A stretch of DNA of 64,000 nt from Phalacrocorax aristotelis (taxonomy: Eukaryota > Chordata > Aves > Suliformes > Phalacrocoracidae), in assembly GCF_949628215.1 (NCBI RefSeq), contig NC_134297.1, positions 8,122,001-8,186,000 on the forward strand. The letters run 5' to 3'. The notes beneath the pieces are model-generated. The model was not told the DNA's origin and searched no databases. It saw nothing but the letters and a program-made list of their open reading frames with translations. The number at the start of each line of letters is the position of its first letter. Position 1 is the stretch's first letter. The translations under genes and the position numbers were made by a program. Below are positions 12,632-27,940 of the stretch, in pieces.

Positions 12632-12637
12632 AATAAA
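12632..12637 (+). terminator. SLC37A2: SLC37A2 poly(A) signal
   Basis: AATAAA lies about 220 bases after the TGA at 12408-12410, with a TGTGTTGCCACTCTGTG-type GT-rich element just downstream. The 3' UTR is therefore short, about 12411 to 12655. Confidence 0.8.
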
Positions 12638-12659
12638 AATGTGCAAAACCTGTGTTGCC

Positions 12660-15600
12660 ACTCTGTGCCATTTCCTGGTGACGCTCGGCCAGCTCTGCAG
12701 GAACTTGGGCGATGATCGTGCCCCTCTTCTTGCCTTTTTTTTTTTTCACGTGCAGCCTGCATTTGGTATTTCAGGATATCAGGCTAGGAAGACTGCACCA
12801 GATCCCTTATGGCACTGTCTCACCGACAAACCACCGCTCATTCTACATAGAGAACATCCCTGGGCTTTTCACTGAGCCCTAATTAAGCTGGTTTTGCTCC
12901 TTGTCTCATCCCACTGCAAAAAAAAACCCAAACCAACCAACACAAACCAGCATTTTTCCTGATTATGATTCCTAATTCGTACCATTTAGCCCCAAAAGAA
13001 GGACCCGTAGCCATGCATCGGCCCCCCGTGCCACAGCAAACAGCTGCTCGCATACCATGGCCGCTCGTGGTCCAGCGTGGGTGGCCGACGGTCTTTGTTA
13101 GACACCTCATAATTAGGAGTAGCCATGTGACAGGTGCCCGGGAGACCCCTGGGGAGGTTAAACGGGTGCCGCTGGCCACACGGCTCCCCTGGGCAGAGGC
13201 GAGTCTGGGAGGCTCTGCCAGTGTTACTTGATTAAGGTGGGGCCAGCTGTGCACTCGGGGGGGGGGGGGGGGCCCGACTTTGATGAGCACCCCGGGGCAC
13301 ACGGGATGTTTGTGAGCCGTGGAGGGGTGTTCCCAGCCCGCTCACCGTTGAGGGATTGCGCCTGGGCAGGCTCCGGCTCTTCGCCCAGGGGAGAGCACTG
13401 CCAGGGGCTGTGTTTATGCCCGGTATAAATCTGAACTCTAATTGACTTCACTTCTTTGGATCTTAACCCAAGGAGAAAACTTCTGGGCCTGATGTGATTT
13501 TATTAAGTGCTGATTTCATCAGTGCAGGGAAAAAAAAAGGCAAAAAAACCCCAAGAAAACCTGCTGGCCAGTTGGATCAGCTCCCTGTAAACCCAGACAG
13601 AGTGGCACGGGGGCAACTCGGAGAGCGGCAGCCGCGTGTTCAAGTTGGCGATGACCTTCAGTCCTCTCCGTGCTGACCCCCGGGAGCAAGTGGAGATGCC
13701 TGATGGGGCCTTGAAAACTGGCTGGTTGCCTGTGGATCCCTGGGGGGGAAGAAGGAGAAATGATGGGGCAGGCAGAGAAAAGCAACATCCCCAATCGCCC
13801 TTTTTCCCAGGGAAATAACCCCACCCTGAGGCAAACCCTGATGGAGCCACAGGCATCACGAGGGGATCTGTCCTCAGCAGAAGCGAACTGCTGACACTGT
13901 GGCATCCCCAGGCTGCGTGGCTCCCAGCAAATGGGGCCTCCAATGGCACAATGGTCAATCTTTGCCACGCACCGGCCTGAGAACGGTTATTTCAGTGCAT
14001 GTGTGACCGAGCTTTCGCTTTGCTTAATCACCATCCACCTCACAGAGGAGGATGGGGGGGGTTGAAATACATTTTCATACATAAAACCCAGCAAGCCCTG
14101 ACACACATGGGGGTTTACTGCAAAAGCAAGCTGGGGCTTTTTTTCTCTTTCTTCTTTTTTTTTTTCCCCTCCACCACCTCCAGCCTGTTCTTTCAGCTGC
14201 TTGTAGTTTTTCCGGGACAAATTTAGGCCTGGGCCACGTCCCGCTCATGTTTGGAAAGTCTGAGCAGCTTTGGCTGTGCTGCCGGGAGCAGGGAGAAAGG
14301 GCAGACAGCCCACAGTGGTTTTAAACTCTAAAAAAAAAAAAAAGGGGGGGCCAAATGCCAAAGAAAACCCCAGATCTCACTGAGATTTCAGAGATTGAGG
14401 GGTAGGCAGGAAGGCAGCGGGGAATCACTTGGGTTTGCCGCAGCCAAGAACTGTTTAAATCGAGCTGAGCTCCTCCGGGATAAGTCTGCAACTCACCTCC
14501 TCTCGTTCCTCCTCCGCCGGAGAAGGGGCCACTGCTTTTCCCTCCCCCGCCATGAGCCCCTTCCGCGCAGCATCGTGACGTGGGGGCTGCGCAAGCCAGA
14601 ACACGAACGCGCTCCTGCTGCTGTCCTGCGGATGGGGGGAAAAAGCCAATAACCATCGTGCCTGGAATGAGCTCACTAGGAGCCCGTTTGGTTAATGCAG
14701 AGCCTGGGTGTTTTTCTATAGGTGATTTTCTATAGGTGTCACCGCAGCAACACTGTTTGGGCTGAACTTTGCTGGGAGGTAGCCCGGGAAGGGGTTGCGC
14801 ATGTTTTGGAGGAACGCTGTTGGGCTGCCGTGAAGGTGAAGAGGTGGCTGGGGCACGGTCCGTAATTACCTATGCAAGGAGCAGCCGGCGAACACTGAAG
14901 GGCTTTTTAATTAGCAGCCAAAGGCAAAGCGGGATTCAACAGCAGGGAAGCTGAAGTCAGCAAAGTCAAGGTGGAAATAAGAGGCCAGCTTTTACCAGTG
15001 AGGGTAATTAAGTGCCGGCAGAGCGCAGCACAAGGCGTGAGGAATTGCCGTCATTCAAGGACCTTAAATCAAGGAGAGGAGTTTCTCCTGCAGACGCTTG
15101 CTCGCCCTCTATCCCCGCCCCGGTACCTGCTCACCACCCAGTGTCTGGCAGGAGGGAGCCGCTGCCCTTGGGTCGTGTGAGCCCGTGAGGAGCGGGATAC
15201 CGGCATCCCGGCGCAGGGGCATCCCTCCTCATTTCTAACGAGCCAGGCAGGGAATTTAGTGGGGAAAAGGGCTGCTTTCCCACCCGAGCTGAAAGCAGTT
15301 TGGCCACACTCTTCCTGGTGCGCGCAGTATCTTGTGCAAATGTCCCTTTTGGCATGGCAGGTTTCTCTCGCTGGGATTTAATGGGATTTTTCACCTGCAC
15401 GGGGCTTCCTCCTTGGCACATGGAGCACCCGATGCTCCCACCCTGCAAGAGGAAAGCTGGGATCATTTGCTCACAGTTTTGGGAGAAGCTGGGCTGGAGC
15501 AGGACTTCTTAGCTATAACATCTCCTGAGCTCCCACCACCTTCGCCAGCGATGGAGAGGTCGGGACTTAAGCCAAACCCAGCCTCCTGCTACACATGAAT

Positions 15601-18015
15601 TGCAAAAAAACCCACCCCAAACCTCCCCAAAATTATCAGTGTACGGATGTGCTAGCGAGAGGTCACCCCCCAGGAGCTGAAGGGTTGGGTTGGGGACGGC
15701 AGCAAAAAAAATCATTATCCGAGGCTGGCTGGGAAGCAGCTCCAGCTCATACCAATTCCTTGATGCTGTCTTTCCTTTCCCAAAAATAAACAGGAACTGT
15801 CTGGAAATCCCCTGCGCAGGGAAGAGCAGAATAGCCCAGAATAAATAAATACACAGAGAGAGCCCGGGTTGAGTTCGTCCAGCCGGTTGTTCCCCACTGC
15901 CAAGGGCGGCAAATGATGAGGACAGAGCTCGAAATGCCTTGCGGGGGGTGAGAACACATGGGGTTCTTTCCCCAATTAGCAGGATTTTTGGGGAAGTGCT
16001 GAAATGGCCTCTGCGTGCAAGAGCCACTGCCTCCCTCCTGCAGCGTGGCTGTCCGCGCCCCCCAAAACACCCCCGGCATGATGAGCCTTTTGACTGATTT
16101 TAGTTACAAATGGATTACGGGGATGGAAGAAGTGAGTATCCTGGGTTTATTTATGGTGTGAAACTGGAAGAAGCTTCACGTTTCTGCTTTTAGGGTTAGT
16201 TTATTTAGTGCCCCAGCTGCTTTTGCTGTGGTTTCCCCATTAGCCAGACTCAAAGCCTGGCAAAACACTGCTGTCTCCAGCTGGCGCGGTTTGCCACCAC
16301 AGCCTCGCCGAGCCTCTCCAAATCAGCCCGCTGCTCTCACACGAGCACGGGGAATAAAGCCACGGCAGGTGCAGATCCGAGGCGAGCTGCAAGACAAGCT
16401 TCGTGTTCATAAATGTTATTAAGATGATGAATTAAATATGAATTTTGTTTCAGGCGTAACTTCAAAATCACCAAGAGACCTGACGCACTTGTGTTGCATA
16501 AACGTTTGGTGTGTTCCTTAACACGATAGTTCGAATCCCTTGGATGCAGCCTTCAGGATAGGAAGGGACTGAGCATTCACACTCCTCTGCCTGTTTTTGG
16601 AATGTCCTTACACGTTTTTAGCTGACTGAGTTAGGGCTCCAGGGTGCTGGGGCATTTTCTGCAGGGGAAGCATGGTCTCCGAGCCCACTAGCTCTGCCTT
16701 ATTAATCTTTCATGTCCTGCTAGAGATAGTTTGTGACTGACAGCTGGCAGGACAGGACTGGAAGAAGCCAGCTGGTTCTTTTATTTACTGCTCACCACCT
16801 TCAGTTCATAATGAAAAAAAGGAAAAAAAAACCTCTAAAATGGGGAAAAACCCAACTCTGTACAAGAGCTGTGTTTGTTGCCCTTGGGTTTTTGGCTATA
16901 TTGCCCCTGACACAGCTCAGGGCTGTGGTGCTGCCTCGCGCTCAGCTTTAAACTCACAGCAATACTTGCAGCCCTCTCAACCGTGAAAGGCTGAGTGGCT
17001 TCATCCCTCCGGAGCTGCAAAACGCGAGCTGCAGTGTAACTCACCTCACCCAGCTACCGCGGGGGCACCTGTGGGAGCCTCTCGTGGCACAGAATGGATG
17101 ATAAAGGCTCCTTCCGTGCTCCAAAATGGTCACACAACGCTCCATGCCACTGGAAGGCTTTTCTCCTGCAATTAAGTTAAGAGCCTTGTGAGATTTCATG
17201 CAAGGAGAAAAAAAAAACCAAAAAACATCACTACCAAGGGATGGCTGAGACAGGGCAAAGCGGGAATTATCACTAGTCATGTCAGACACCCGGCCTGCAC
17301 GAGCCGCTGCTATCAACAGATGGATTTGCGGCATGGGCAGGACACGGAGGTGTCTGCCAGCTGACAGCTTGGCCCAGCCTCCCCACTCTGTTCCAGTGGG
17401 GCTATTCCCCTCTGTTTCCATGAAAAAATAGGGAGATGAAGGGGATTTGACCCCATCACTGCTGCTGAAAAAACAGAAAAAGTGGGGTTTTTTCCCCCCT
17501 CAAGAGGAACGGTATCGGAGTCAACTACTGGCTTCGGCCAGTGGTCTGCACTAGTGTGAGCAGCGTTTCATATTCTGTAAAATCCTTCGGCTGCCCACCC
17601 CAGGATGCCAGCCTGGGTCCCAATGCACATGGGAAACACTCGGGTATCAGCATGGTCCTTGAAAACCAGGAGGGTTTTTTGTGGGCTGGCAGGATTGTTT
17701 GGCGCAGGGAGGCAAGCCCTGGCTTTCCCCTGCATCCTTGCGGAAGGGAAATGTCAGGGAACATGGGTTACTCCCCCGTTTCAAATCCCCCAGCCAGATC
17801 ATTCAGCTCGTTCCTGGGAAAGCTGCAGGAAGGCCGAACAGCGCCCATTACAGAGACAAAAGATGAGTGAAGGGAGGCCAAAGGGACCGTGACCCACAGC
17901 CACACACCGAATTTCCAAAAAACCCCACCACTGCCACGGGAAAAGGCGGTTTGCAAAGACACTGTCACCAGAGGGTGGCAGAAGTGATGTTCCTGGAGAA
18001 TAAATAAAGACCGAG
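12660..18015. other. Intergenic spacer between convergent SLC37A2 and TMEM218
   Basis: Both neighbouring genes end facing this region. I see no exon with a protein-like frame. It contains a G run of 16 at 13257-13272, A or T runs (for example 14151-14165, 14331-14343) and a stretch of complex AT-rich sequence near 16410-16530. No known mobile element is recognised. Confidence 0.6.
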
Positions 18016-18035
18016 TCAGGGGTTTCTGAGAGAGT

Positions 18036-18041
18036 TTTATT
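18036..18041 (-). terminator. TMEM218: TMEM218 poly(A) signal
   Basis: TTTATT on the plus strand reads AATAAA in the direction of TMEM218, about 390 bases after its stop codon (18433-18435). It is the best placed hexamer downstream of the stop. Others may be used as well. Confidence 0.6.
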
Positions 18042-18432
18042 AAACTAAGGTGGAAAAGGAACAATAACAAACCATCTCTTGTGGATAACGATAACAAACC
18101 ATCCCGGCTCAGTTCAATTAATTAAATCAAGTGTAGCATAAAGTGCATGGGTTTCAACTCTCCTGGAAAAGAGAAGAGTGAGTTTAAAGCACCTTTGCAG
18201 TCTGCAGAGTCCCTGGAGAGGAAGGTGCTCATGCTCAGCCCAAACTTCACTTTTGAAGATGGAAGATGCAGTGCTGGGTGCAAGCGACGTGCTTCACTTG
18301 CTCCGCTGGCTCTTTCCGAGTCTGGAAAAACTTGGCATACTGATGTCCAGAACAGTCTCCTGGTCTCCCTTCCTGGTTTAGTGCCATGAAAACTGGATTT
18401 GCTCTTCATGGGATTGCTGCCTCTGGCCACTG

Positions 18433-20960
<2,528 letters not shown>

Positions 20961-23900
20961 GTCTCGCCCCCAAAAACCTGAAATGTAACAGCCCTAAAAT
21001 ATTTAGGGTCGAAATCAGGCAGATTTGGTTAACACAAATGCGGCTGGATACGGCAGGGTTTTGCACTGGGAGCTGAGGCCTTCCGAGCTAAGGTTTGTCA
21101 ATGCACTGAGCATCTTTTAACACCAAGACAAGATGGATTTCCATTATAAACTCATTTTCCCATCTGTTTTTAAATCCTGTTCTTCCCCCATCACATCTCG
21201 CCCACCAGACTGGCTGGTGTGGTTTGATGGGTGACTTTTTGCCGGTACTCAGGGCTTATCTACCAGTTATCCTGAAAAAAAGTAAATAGGTTGATATATT
21301 CAGCTTTTCTTCTCAGCTACTTGAAGTCTGATGATACTTTGCATAAAATGTCACGTAACTGCTGTTTTTCTCTCTGTCATTTCTTTCAATGGGAGGAATA
21401 AAATGGCAATTAATTATGCTGTGTAGCATCGACCTGCCTTTTCCTGCGATGAAATCAAAGTCGCCGGCGTGACTCCAACCAGTTCGGCGCACAGAGCGCA
21501 AACTGTCTCCGACACCTGCCTTTACTTGGCATCGAGTAGGAACCTCCTGCCAACACGTTCAAAGCGTACGTTTGATAGCAAACTCCCTCCTGCACTGTCT
21601 TGTGCTGTTAATCCCACCAGAGAGGGTTTGTTTTTTTTCTTCTCTGCAAACCCCACATTGGCAACATCCGTCTTTGCCATCATTTCTGCAACCCTCCTCT
21701 TCCTGCTTGTGTTTTCAGTCAGAAATTATAAATTTCCTCCTGTTGTTGGAGAATCTCCCTTTGTTTTTCTCTGTTTTCCCGTTTCTTCACATTTTTGGAC
21801 CCCGGTAGTTTATAAAACCCTAAATTTCTTCTTCATAGCCCTGTTTGCAACAAGACCCTTCTCCTTCTGCCATTCCTCTTCCAGCCTTTGGCTTTCCATC
21901 TCATCATTTTTGTCCATCAGCCAATGAGGCTTTACCTTTACTGGATTTTCCCTTCTACCTTTTATCTGCAGCTTTAACAACGTAATCTTTAACCCGTTCC
22001 CCTATCGACAGGGTCTTTTCACTATTTATTATCTCCTTCATCTCCCCTTGGTGCTGCCTGGTAGTTTCTTGATGCTGGCAATGACACTGGTAAGCAAGTC
22101 CAAGAGGTTGCAGCAGAGAGCTTGAATCATCCAGCTACTGAACCCACTGCTGGACCACGCCACATCCCAGATATCTGGCCAGAGTTTGAAGAATAAATGT
22201 GATGTATTTACGTCCAGCAGCAAGGTTTTAGCCATGTTGCTTGTTGGTTTTAATCCCATCTGTTGTACCCAGCACGGTTGGGCTGATGGTAACTCTCGTA
22301 CTAAGATTTGGAGGTGAAATGATGCCTACATCCCAACACACTCCAAAATATCCCCTATAAGATTTATTTATGTGGCACATAGGGTCTTGCAGCAGGGCCA
22401 TGGGCTTCTCTGAGCTCAGTGGAAGGAAGCTGTAAATCCACAGCTAAGGAATTGGGAGAAGGTACCTGGGAAAACAAACTTTATCAGTGTGAGATTTCCA
22501 AGCACAACCTTCCTTAGAAATTTCTTCAACCATCTGCAGAAAAACGCATCATCCCCAACACCCTTTTCTTCATCTCAGCCTCATCCTGGCATTGGAAATG
22601 CCTTGACAGGGATTTGCCACACAGGACTGCTCTGGCAGCTGGTCAGTTCAATGCAAAGATTAGATTTTATGGCCAAAGAATAATTTATTGCTGTCTTTAA
22701 ATGAGGGTTTTTTCCAGCTTTTACCTGCTAGGATCTAGTATCGCTTACTGCTTGTGTCAGAGTTGCATTGCACCTGTAAAAAAAAAAAAAAAAAACAGAA
22801 AGGGGGGAAAAAGCAATAAAATATAAAATATGAATTTTAAAAATGTAAGAAAGCAGCAGAAATTGAGGATTTTCATGTTGATTGCTGGGAGAAACTTCCT
22901 ATTTGTGGTGGTTTTTTCCAGGATAATGGCTGATGTGGGGGTGTCTGCAGATGCGAATTTCACCAAGACTTTTGACTTGCATCCAAACCCTTGCTCTGCG
23001 CAGGATGCATTAAACTGATGACAAACAATGTGGTAATGGTTAATTCCAGGTCCAACACATTTGATATCAATAATCTAGGTAGCATTAAGCCTTTACTGTC
23101 AAGGCTCTCAAGTGATGTTGCTCTTTACGTGGTAAATAAGGAGAAGCGGAGTCATCTGGAAGCTGTCGGATGCTCACAGCCCAGCCAAACCCAACGCAAA
23201 TAATTTATTTGGACACAAATGATTCACGTGGTCGCTGATGGGAGATGCTGTCCTGCCCAGGAACAATCTGAAGGATGCGTCATCACCACGGGTGGTTTTT
23301 CCCAAGGAAAAGATCAGGGGATTGCGACATTTCTTGGCAAAAGCATGAAAAAGATCCTAATGTTGGAATTGGACAAAATGGGCTTGGCAGAGAGGTGCAA
23401 TTAGCGCTGAGAGCAGTCAAATGCCTGGCCCAGGAGGACGGAGAGGTCACCTTACTTCAAGGGCTGCAAGGGCAGGATCAGATGGATCAAAGCTCTTTTG
23501 TAAGACACTGCTCGAGGAGCAGCTCCCAGAAAGGGGTGGGTTTGGGCTGAGAAAGTCTTTTTGGGATTAAAAATCTGCAAATCCACCATGCCCAGCTCAT
23601 CCTGGTGGCCAATCTGACCACCATGATCTAATATCAAATGATATTAAATGATCAAACTCTTGGTGGAGGACTTAGAAGCACTGAGAGAATTGATTTAAAA
23701 CTCTTTGAGCAGTCGTAAAACTTGCAGTTTTACGGCTGGAGGTGCCCGACTCTCCAATATTAGAATTAAAAAGAAACAGGCGTTGATGCAAGCAGGAAAA
23801 TATTCTGCTCCTGATTTAAAGACTAGCGAATTGCTAAATATTTTTATTAGCGGCAAATTTGCAGCTTGCTGGAACTAATTTCACGCCCGGTAGATATGGA

Positions 23901-25985
23901 GCTTAAGCTGGGGATGGCGTTAAATTACTCTCTTGTAAAGGTATTTAAGCCTATGATGGGGGTGCCCTTAGATGGTGGGGACCTGGCTGGGGAACCCCTT
24001 TTTGGGGTGGCTCCTTGTTGGGTTGGGAGCCCCAGGATGGCAGCTGGGGAAAGCCGAGCTCTTGCAGCATTACTACAAACCCATTGTTTCCCTGCTGACG
24101 TGTGCTAGGAACCACCAAAACCCCTTATTTGCATAAATTTGCTTACGGAGGTTGGCTGCAAACTGGCACAGGAGTGGGATGGTCGCCGGACCCCAGAATC
24201 CTCCAGTCTGGAAAGAAGCTATTATTTGTATTTTTTGGGTGTTTTTGGTGTATTTCAGAGATTATTTAGGGTATTCAGGGTTTAATTAATTAAATTATTT
24301 TTTTCCATTTAATTGATTTTAAAAATGTATTTATTTGATTTTAATTATTTTAACTGATTTTTTAATTGAGGATGTTCTGGGTTTCATTGATGTAAGAGGT
24401 GGGTAAAGGTGGACATGGCTGGATCCCCGAGGGCTGCTCGCCCTCTGTGCCCATTATTTTCACATCTTCGTCGGCTGGAGGTTTTACACCTTGGAGATGC
24501 TTTTCCAGCCCGAATCCCTTCATCCTCCTCCTGCAAAGCCTCCAGGTGCACTGGGAACCACCCAGCTTAACACAATGGGAAAAACCCATCCTGTTTCACT
24601 TTGCCTGGATACAAACTGGGACAGGTGCGGGGATGGGGTCAGAGGATGCGGAGCCCGAGAAAGCAAAGTGAAGGCATTGAGAGGATCCAGTTACCCCTCT
24701 AAAAATACCTCTGGGAGGGTGGCGGTGGTAAACAAGAGCTATTTAAATCCCCTGGTCCACTTTCTGCAATGGAAATACATAAGGTTAAATAGTTCTCCCT
24801 GACTTCTTGGAGGACGCGTATGGCCGAGAAGTGCTAAGTTGCCTTTTCCAAAGCGAAATCCCTAAGAAAAGAAAGTTCAAATAATAGGAGAGGGTTTGTA
24901 ATGGCTCCAGTGGGGATACAGCTCTCTCTCGCAGGAACCCACTTTGGATTATCTTTCTCTTGCTGATGGCGGAAATCAATTTTAATCGTCCTGACGGGAA
25001 ATGAGGTTGTAAGAACTTCAAACAGAACAAATCCTGTAATGTTCAAAAAAATAATAAAATGGGATATGAAGTCACTTTTAAAATAATAATAATAATGTAA
25101 AAAATCCCAGCCCAGCAAGAGGAGATGCCTCTAAAAGGCCCTGGTTGGCAGAGGTGGAGGAGCGAAAGCATTTCCCATGGTGGGATGAGTCCAAGCCCAA
25201 CCAAGAAGCACTTGGAAGAGGTGGATGGAGGAAGATGGGGTGTCTCCGTCATCACCCATTATGGTTCAAAATGCTCCTGAGTGGTATTTTTGTTTGTTTG
25301 TTTTGGTGACATTTTATACTAAACACAATTCTAATTCAGTCCAGTAAATCTGTATGTCAGTACAAACAAGGCTTTCTGATACTTGGCTGTCTGAAGTTAA
25401 AGCATCTGCAGAGCGATTTCCCCAAAAGATCCTAAAAAAAAGGTCCTACAGTTGTCTTCTGGGGATGTTTAAATGTCATCGTGCCCAGACAGGGTGACAT
25501 TTCCCCATGGGATCACAGGCCCTGGGTGATATCATGACAAAAGCTGACCCAGCCAAGGAGAGGAAGGAGGAGAGATAGCTCCTGAGAGACCTAAATCGGG
25601 TTGTAGAGACCTCCCTGGGTGCTGCAAGTGATGGAGCAGAGGCAAAGCTAAAGGAAGGGGGCAAAGAACCGATGGAAAATGAATACAAAAAGGTTGAGAG
25701 GAAAAAGAAAGGCAAGAGCAGGGTCTGGGGAAATGCTAAAAATTAAAATTTGCTTTTATAATGGCATTCCCAAGGGTGCTAAAGCCCATGGTGAGGTGTT
25801 TCTCCAAGAAACTTCTATTTCCCATACATTTCTCCGAGAAATGCTATTTCCTATCAATCTTATCCTTAAAAGAGTACCAGTATGGGACCTCCTTGTGTCA
25901 TCGCTTCTGGAAACCTCTTGCCTTTACCTGTGTCAACCTCTTCCTCCTTCCAACCCAAGAGTTTTTAGGCGAGAAACCAAGGAGT
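20961..25985. other. Intergenic spacer, AT-rich, no gene seen
   Basis: Mixed, mostly AT-leaning sequence with pyrimidine-rich stretches (about 21600-21960), an A run at 22778-22795 and a TTTAATT-rich patch at 24280-24365. No open frame has both splice context and protein-like composition. No mobile element is recognised. Confidence 0.55.
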
Positions 25986-25989
25986 CATC

Positions 25990-26170
25990 GATAATAAAAC
26001 TCTCGACACTTCACTTTAAGTGGCTCATCATCATTAGTTCTTTTGGTATTCCTCATAATGGCATTAATCACCGGCCGCTCATTAGACTTTAATGTGCCCG
26101 TAATATGTTCTTCCGCAGTAATTCAATTGCAATTGAGTGGTCGATAATGTCTCCTTATTGGAAAGGGTTG
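25990..26170. promoter_or_regulatory. Candidate conserved non-coding element A
   Basis: A compact AT-rich block of high complexity, unlike the simple-repeat surroundings, with several homeodomain-type cores (CATTAG, GCATTAATC, AGTAATTC) and the perfect palindrome CAATTGCAATTG at 26124-26135. This composition is typical of enhancers near developmental transcription-factor genes such as PKNOX2. No comparison could be run, so the call is inference. Confidence 0.3.
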
Positions 26171-27213
26171 GGCGATGGCAACGTCCATCTATGGTGGGAT
26201 ATTGGGTGACCGTGAGCAACCGACATCTGCTGAAATGGGCCAGATCTGTCACTGCAGTCCCCAAGACTTTCAGGCAGGTTTTTTTGTGGCACCCAAGACC
26301 ATTTGCAGTTTTAAATACGGTTTTATTCTCCACTCCTCGCAACACCTTGCTCTCACCCTTTTTTGTTTGATGTATATCGACATTTTTCTCCCGTTCGTCG
26401 GGTGACAGCTTGGAAATGACGTGGCTGTTGTTGTTGTTGTTTATTTTTTAAAAAATTTAATTTCCTTCCTTATTTGTGTGTGGCGGCAGGGAAATTACTT
26501 GTGGTGGGAACCGTCTGGGCCTGGAGCAGCAAGGTCAAAGCACCGCGTGGCTTCTGGGAGCTTCCTTCAAAAGTCACAGTGTTGCACTTAAGATTTTCTC
26601 TCCCCAAGTCTTGAGCATGTGGGATGTGGCTTTTATATCGCAAAATTCAATTCTGGATTTTCATACACCCTGGGGTCATTGGTAAAAAGGGTGTTCTTGC
26701 GTTTCCGGCCATCACAGCGCTCGATCGACTCATGGCATCACCCTACTGCCTGTGGAAAACTCAAAGATGGAGATCACCCACCTTTCGGGGGCTTCCACGG
26801 GCTGCACCATCCCCCGTGGCCAGCCGCTCCTCCTCCCTCCAACCTGATTTTTTAATTGCTGTTGGATGGCAAAAAAAAAAAAAAAAAGATGAGTCCTTTC
26901 TGCTGCATCATGACTCCATGGTCCTTCCAAAACCACACAATGGTTGCCCCACGTTCTCCAAGAGCACCATTTTATTTCAGGCCTGGGGCTGTGGTCTTGG
27001 ACCCAGGGAGCTTTACAGTCCAAAGGATAACTCAAAGTTATTTTGCTTTCCTTTGCCTGTGGAGGAGATATTATGTAGTGCTTTGGTTTTCTCAGGTCCA
27101 TTGGCAAGTTCCTGAGATAACTCCAGCAGCCAAGGGTATGAATCATTTAGGTGGTATTTAAGATCCTGTTGGAAAACCTGTGAAAAAAAAAATTAAAAGG
27201 TGGCTAATCAAAT
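26171..27213. other. Intergenic spacer, nothing recognised
   Basis: Mixed sequence with a TTG microsatellite near 26424-26440 and an A run at 26870-26887. No exon or repeat family is recognised before the CR1 copy. Confidence 0.5.
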
Positions 27214-27940
27214 CATAGAATCACGGATCATTAAGGTTGGAAAAGACCTCTAGGATCATCAAATCCTAATGCCAACCCAACACTGCCCAACAACCCAACC
27301 CAACACCCCCAGGCTTCCTAAACCATGTTCCCAAGTGCCGCGTCTACACGTCTTTTAAATACCCCCAGGGACGGTGACTCCCCCACCTCTCTGGGCAGCC
27401 TGTGCCAGGGCCCGACCGCTCTGGCAGGGAAGGCATTTTCCCTCACATCCAACCTAAACCTCCCCTGACGCAGCCTGAGGCCGTTCCCTCTCGCCCTGTC
27501 CCTGGTGACTTGGGAGCAGAGACCGACCCCCCCCTCACTCCAGCCCCTCTCAGGCAGCTGCAGAGAGCGAGAAGGGCTCCCCTCAGCCCCCTCTTCCCCA
27601 GGCTAAACCCCCCCAGCCCCCTCAGCCGCCCCCCAGCACACTTGTGCTCCAGACCCTGCCCCAGCCCCGCTGCCCTTCTCTGGACACGCTCCAGCCCCTC
27701 CAGGCCCTTCTTGCCCCGAGGGGCCCAAACCTGAGCCCAGCATTCGAGGTGGGGCCTCCCCAGGGCCGAGCACAGGGGCCCCATCCCCGCCCGGCTCCTG
27801 CTGGCCACACCAGGGCTGACACAAGCCCGGGGGCTGGTGGCCTCCTTGGCCACCCGGGCACTGCTGGCTCATGCCCAGCCGGCTGTCAGCCAGCACCCCC
27901 AGGGCCTTCCACGCCAGGCACTTTCCAGCCACTGGCATTG
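27214..27940 (-). mobile_element. CR1 LINE, 5'-truncated, minus strand
   Basis: Reading from the plus strand it opens with CATAGAATCA...AAGGTTGGAAAAGACCT, the reverse complement of the CR1 3' end, and runs back through the GC-rich 3' part (CTGTGCCAGGGCC, AACCTAAACCTCCCC, CAGGCAGCTGCAGAG). It stops near GGCACTTTCCAGCCACT, downstream of the reverse transcriptase core, so it is a dead 5'-truncated copy. It is closely similar to the copies at 51.1 and 59.75 kb. Confidence 0.92.
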
